DNA from: Eremophila alpestris peregrina
Lineage: Eukaryota; Chordata; Aves; Passeriformes; Alaudidae
Direction: 5' to 3'
Length of the DNA stretch: 64,000 bases
Assembly (NCBI GenBank): GCA_009792885.1
Contig: WMCF01000016.1
Coordinates: forward strand, 11,844,492-11,908,491
Part shown: in pieces, positions 60,434 through 64,000 of the stretch
How the letters are laid out: every line of letters begins with the position of its first letter
Numbering within the stretch: position 1 is the first letter of the stretch
Program-made: the position numbers and the translations under genes
The notes under the pieces: model-generated
What the model saw: the letters and a program-made list of their open reading frames with translations, nothing else
The model's database searches: none
Told to the model about the DNA's origin: nothing

Positions 60434-61470
60434 GTAAGCTTTATTTCTAATCTTCTAAGAGGTTAGTAGGCAGCAATACTGGGAGATGTAGTTTGAAAAA
60501 CAAGTAAAATAATTACTGATTATAGCTGGTGCATTAAGTCTGCATTATTTACCAACAGAGAAGGAAAAAGAGAAATTTTATATTTTGGTTTAGAGTTTTT
60601 AGCAGATGACATGGTACAGGGTGTCATGGGGGATGGGCTGTGGAAAAACTCTTGTTCACTTGAGCAGTGCAGCAGTTGTGCTCAGGGAATCTTTCACATA
60701 TGGCAAATGTTTTAATCTCCCAATGCTGCTGCCATGCTGGACCCTCAGTGCTCCCAAGATTCCTGCCCTGGGAGACATTGGCAAGTCAATAGTTTCTGCT
60801 TTGTGTATAGAAAAATATTTACCCTGTGGTAGAGGAAAAAAGCAATTGTGATGTTAAATGGTAGATGTGGACACTTCATAATAATTTTTTTGGTGAAAAT
60901 TGCCACAGACCAATTTTTAGCACCTGGTTTGTGTTTTCATGAAGGAAACAGGGTGTTGAAAAGGCTTCGAGACTATTCCACCTGGGTTAATGACAGCCTT
61001 TTATTTAGAGCCTGCTGGTTTTTACTTGCTGTTGTTTGCTAGGGGGTTTTTACATTGTTTATTTACCATGTGGCAAATAAGCAGTAATTTCATGCATGAC
61101 ACCCATATAGACAAAAACCTACCTCATATTGTTTTTGTAGTCTGAGAAATACTCTTGAAAAGCTAAAGAATTAGAGGAATATTAGCAAATAATGTTCTGT
61201 TTCCTGTTGCATGCTTGGCAGGAAATCAAATAAAATCTTTTTTTTTTTGCTTTGGTTTTTATTTAGTATTAAATTAACAGCATTATAGTACCTGAAAGTA
61301 ATTTCTGTGAAACATTTCCTCTGGAACGTTCTCAACAATATCTTTGGATGGAAGGGCAGGATGAGGAGGAACTGTGGGCTTCCCTCCTGATTCACGAATC
61401 TACGGAGGGGTGGGAAATTGCCACAAACCCTTTTTTTTGTTTTATGTCTTTTGCTGGTTTTATATCCTGC
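60434..61470 (+). other. Intron sequence, no feature seen
   Basis: AT-rich sequence downstream of the candidate exon. No repeat family or exon recognised before the CR1 body fragment. Confidence 0.5.
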
Positions 61471-61475
61471 TTGTG

Positions 61476-62035
61476 GTATTAATCTGGGGCCAGTTCTGTT
61501 TAATGTCTTTATCAATGATCTGCATGAAGGGATGGAGGGCACCCTCAGTAAATTTGCAGATGACTCCAGGTTTGGTGGGAGTGAGGAGGGCTCTGCAGAA
61601 GGGATCTGGACAGGCTGGAGCAATGGGCTGAGGCCAATGGTGTGAGGTTCAACAAGGTAAAGGTGGATCCTGCCTTTGGGTCACAGCCCCCTGTGTCTCC
61701 AGGCTGGGCAGAGTGGCTGGGAAGCTGCCTGGCAGGAAAAGATCTGGGGATGTTGGTTGACAGCAGCTGAACACTAAGCCAGCGTGTGCCCAGGTGGCTG
61801 AGAAGGCCAGTGACGTGCTGGCTGTATCAGCAATAGTGTGGCCAGCAGGACCTGGGCTGTGATTGTCCCCCTGTACTGGGCACTGCTGAGGCCACAGGTC
61901 AAATCCTGGGTTCAGTTTTGGGCCCCTCACTACACAAAAGACATTGAGGTGCTGGAGTGTGTCCAGAGAAGGGCAGTGGAGCTGGGGAAGGGGCTGGAGC
62001 ACAGGGCTCCTTGGGAGTAGTTGGGGGTGTTTAGA
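61476..62035 (+). repeat. Decayed CR1 LINE body (reverse transcriptase 3' part)
   Basis: Translation gives CR1 ORF2 pieces in shifting frames: GPVLFNVFINDLHEGMEGTL then SKFADDSRFGG, where FADD is the reverse transcriptase catalytic box equivalent, and further on VIVPLYWALLRPQVKSWVQF followed by WAPHYTKDIEVLECVQRRA. The frame changes at least once and internal sequence is missing between the two blocks, so it is a dead copy. It stops before the CR1 3' UTR and tail, so both ends are truncated. Confidence 0.92.
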
Positions 62036-64000
62036 CTGCAGAAAATCAATAGCAGTGTGATGCATGTCTGGTTAGATTTCTGAAATACTCTTTTTTATTC
62101 TGAGGTTCTGTGAATACTCCAGCTGAAATGAACATTATTTTTCTTAGCCTTATAAAGTGCAATGGTGCAGTTCATTTATTGTTTATTTGTTATCTGATTT
62201 TTGGAACTTATTTACATTCTGGTAGTTCTGGGTTTATTGTCATGAAAATGTGAGTATTGGTAAGGACTGGGTTAATCATAGGAATATTAGAAATGTCTAT
62301 TGTTAAAAGTATACAGTGACAGGGTAGTATATTCAATTAAGTCAAAAGCATCCACAGAGAAAAGCCCTGAGCAAGACCTTACCTAGCATTTAAACATCAC
62401 TTTCTATGCATGTAAAAGGTTTTGTTGTTGCATAAGGCCCCCTAGAAACAGAGGGGAGAGTAAATAATTGACTGAACCCCAGTTACCTTGTACAGCCATT
62501 TACCAAGTCTGCCATTCTGGTTCATCAGTGTTTTGCATCTGCATAGTTTGGTGCATCTACCAGATGAAAAAATAAAGATAAATCCTCAAACTTGCAATGC
62601 TTCACTTGGTTCTGTTGCTTTTTTCCCTCCCAACCTACATAAACAAGATTACAGCAGCAGAAGAATGCTGGTAAGAGCAGAAGTGTGACTGCTGTGAGTG
62701 TCTGATAACTGCAGGGTATTGTGGCAGAGTTCATGTGAGAACCAAATTAAGCTGCTCTTGATAAGCAGGAAGGTGGATGGTCATAACATGAACAAGATCA
62801 GCTGTCTGAGCTGGTGTGGAAGAGTGTTGAACAATCAAGGCTTAAGAGCCTTGAAATTATAGAATCTCCTGATTTGGCAGATTCTCACTTTCATAATGTT
62901 GAAAATTGCAAGAAAGGAACTAAAGATAAGGGAGCAAGTGGGAACTGTGTCAGTTCATCCACACTTTCTGTGAAAGTAGCTGGCTGGCACATGGTTTTTC
63001 AAAACAAATGTGCAGGAGAATTGGAAGTTTTCCAGGTGTTGTTATTGTGTGTGAATTTTATAACATGCTTCCTCTAGGCTGGGTGAAATCTCGCTAGTCA
63101 CTCTGTTACTTAGGATTGAGTCAAGAAGTATTTAATCCTTTTAAAACTAATAATTGAAATTTGGTTTCTGGATGTCTCATGATGGAGTTTTTGGTGCCTT
63201 GGCTTTCTATTTCTGTCTCCAAATACTCTGCCATGTTCATTATGAAGTATGCAGTGTTCTGCTGTTTCTATGACAAAATTTTCATCACTTTTAGACCAAA
63301 TTTCTCTGAAAACTGTCCATGTTGCAGATAGTAGATACCACATAGATCTTACCTTAATGCCTGTGGTTTAATCAAACAGACCTCCTTTCTCAGTGAGGAT
63401 CAGAGCAGAGGAGGTGAATTGCTGCATTCTGTACCTCAGAGACAGACAAGTGCACAAACTGACTCGCAGCTTGTGTGGGAAGGAAGGTTTCGTGACAATA
63501 AATCATGACTCTGTTGCAGCTTTTGCCAGCTGCTAGTTGATGAAGGAAGAATTATGTGTCTGGAATTACTGTAAGAAGAGAAACAAGTTTTACAGCTTTC
63601 CCTGTTTCTCCTATATCCTTGTTTAATCAGTAGAAATGAGTCATCCTGAAGAACTGAATTAAGCTGGCTCTAGTCAAGTGCAGTTGAACTGCAGATGTTT
63701 GATTACAAAAAGCACATACATGTTTGGGGAATACAAGGTTACAGTGTGTGTAAAAAGGAAGCCCCATAAATTACAGATTAACATTTTAGATAGCTGGATA
63801 AAATTAATCTTATCTGCAGGAGGCCTTGAATTAGTTGCTTTCTAATAATGTCTTGTTACAAAGAGAGAAAAAGCTTTCCTTGGAAAGCCAAAGAATATTC
63901 AGGATAGTTAGTATAACATAACAATTATGATCAACTACTTTTAATAAAGCAGATAAATATTTGCTGTATATATATATATAAAATCACTTCCTTATTACCC
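62036..64000 (+). other. Intron sequence to the end of the window, no gene seen
   Basis: AT-rich, with a short (TA)n run at about 63967-63980. No exon of ARHGEF3 or of any other gene recognised. The window ends inside this intron. Confidence 0.5.

Noticed and set aside
61374..61645. Possible protein gene with a reverse transcriptase signature
   Set aside because: It is a truncated, frameshifted CR1 fragment, not a functional gene.
1..64000. CRISPR arrays, bacterial operons, tRNA or rRNA genes
   Set aside because: None seen. The DNA is clearly vertebrate nuclear sequence, and the only regular tandem arrays are the 46-bp minisatellite and short duplications.

Overview
The window is vertebrate nuclear DNA from a bird. 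Several decayed CR1 LINE copies carry the typical bird 3' end (repeats of the kind attctgtgattctgt). The sequence also has long introns with GT-AG junctions, two GC-rich promoter islands and one run of N (an assembly gap). The species cannot be fixed from the sequence.

About the first two thirds is one complete gene on the + strand, IL17RD (also called SEF). I could place 13 coding exons by reading each splice junction: 2267-2386, 23682-23739, 26923-27048, 28861-28979, 29629-29749, 30774-30818, 30913-31064, 31350-31415, 32269-32323, 33229-33339, 34985-35169, 37419-38355 and 40556-40671. Phases agree at all 12 junctions. The joined frame is 2211 nt, or 736 residues plus stop, and the human protein is about 739. 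The product is a single-pass membrane receptor: signal peptide, glycosylated ectodomain, transmembrane helix, cytoplasmic SEFIR domain and a conserved tail. It dampens FGF/MAPK signalling and modulates IL-17 receptor signalling.

Layout: 1-1900 is upstream DNA with two CR1 fragments; 1970-2720 is the IL17RD CpG island and first exon; 2387-23681 is a 21-kb first intron with a gapped 46-bp minisatellite; 23682-40671 holds exons 2-13; 40672 to about 47800 is 3' UTR and intergenic sequence with no gene seen; 48100-49500 is a second strong CpG island; 48670-64000 looks like the first introns of the gene it drives. By conserved vertebrate gene order (IL17RD followed on the same strand by ARHGEF3, a RhoA/B exchange factor) the second gene is most likely ARHGEF3. 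That is inference: only two short candidate 5' exons are visible and none of the DH/PH catalytic region is in the window.

I found no new multi-gene system. The points most worth a second look are the gapped minisatellite in IL17RD intron 1, an in-frame upstream ATG that would bury the IL17RD signal peptide, a uORF whose stop would overlap the next start codon in the putative ARHGEF3 leader, an interferon-response-like element in the second CpG island, a perfect 15-bp hairpin at 50431-50468, and a probable antisense retroviral LTR in intron 8.
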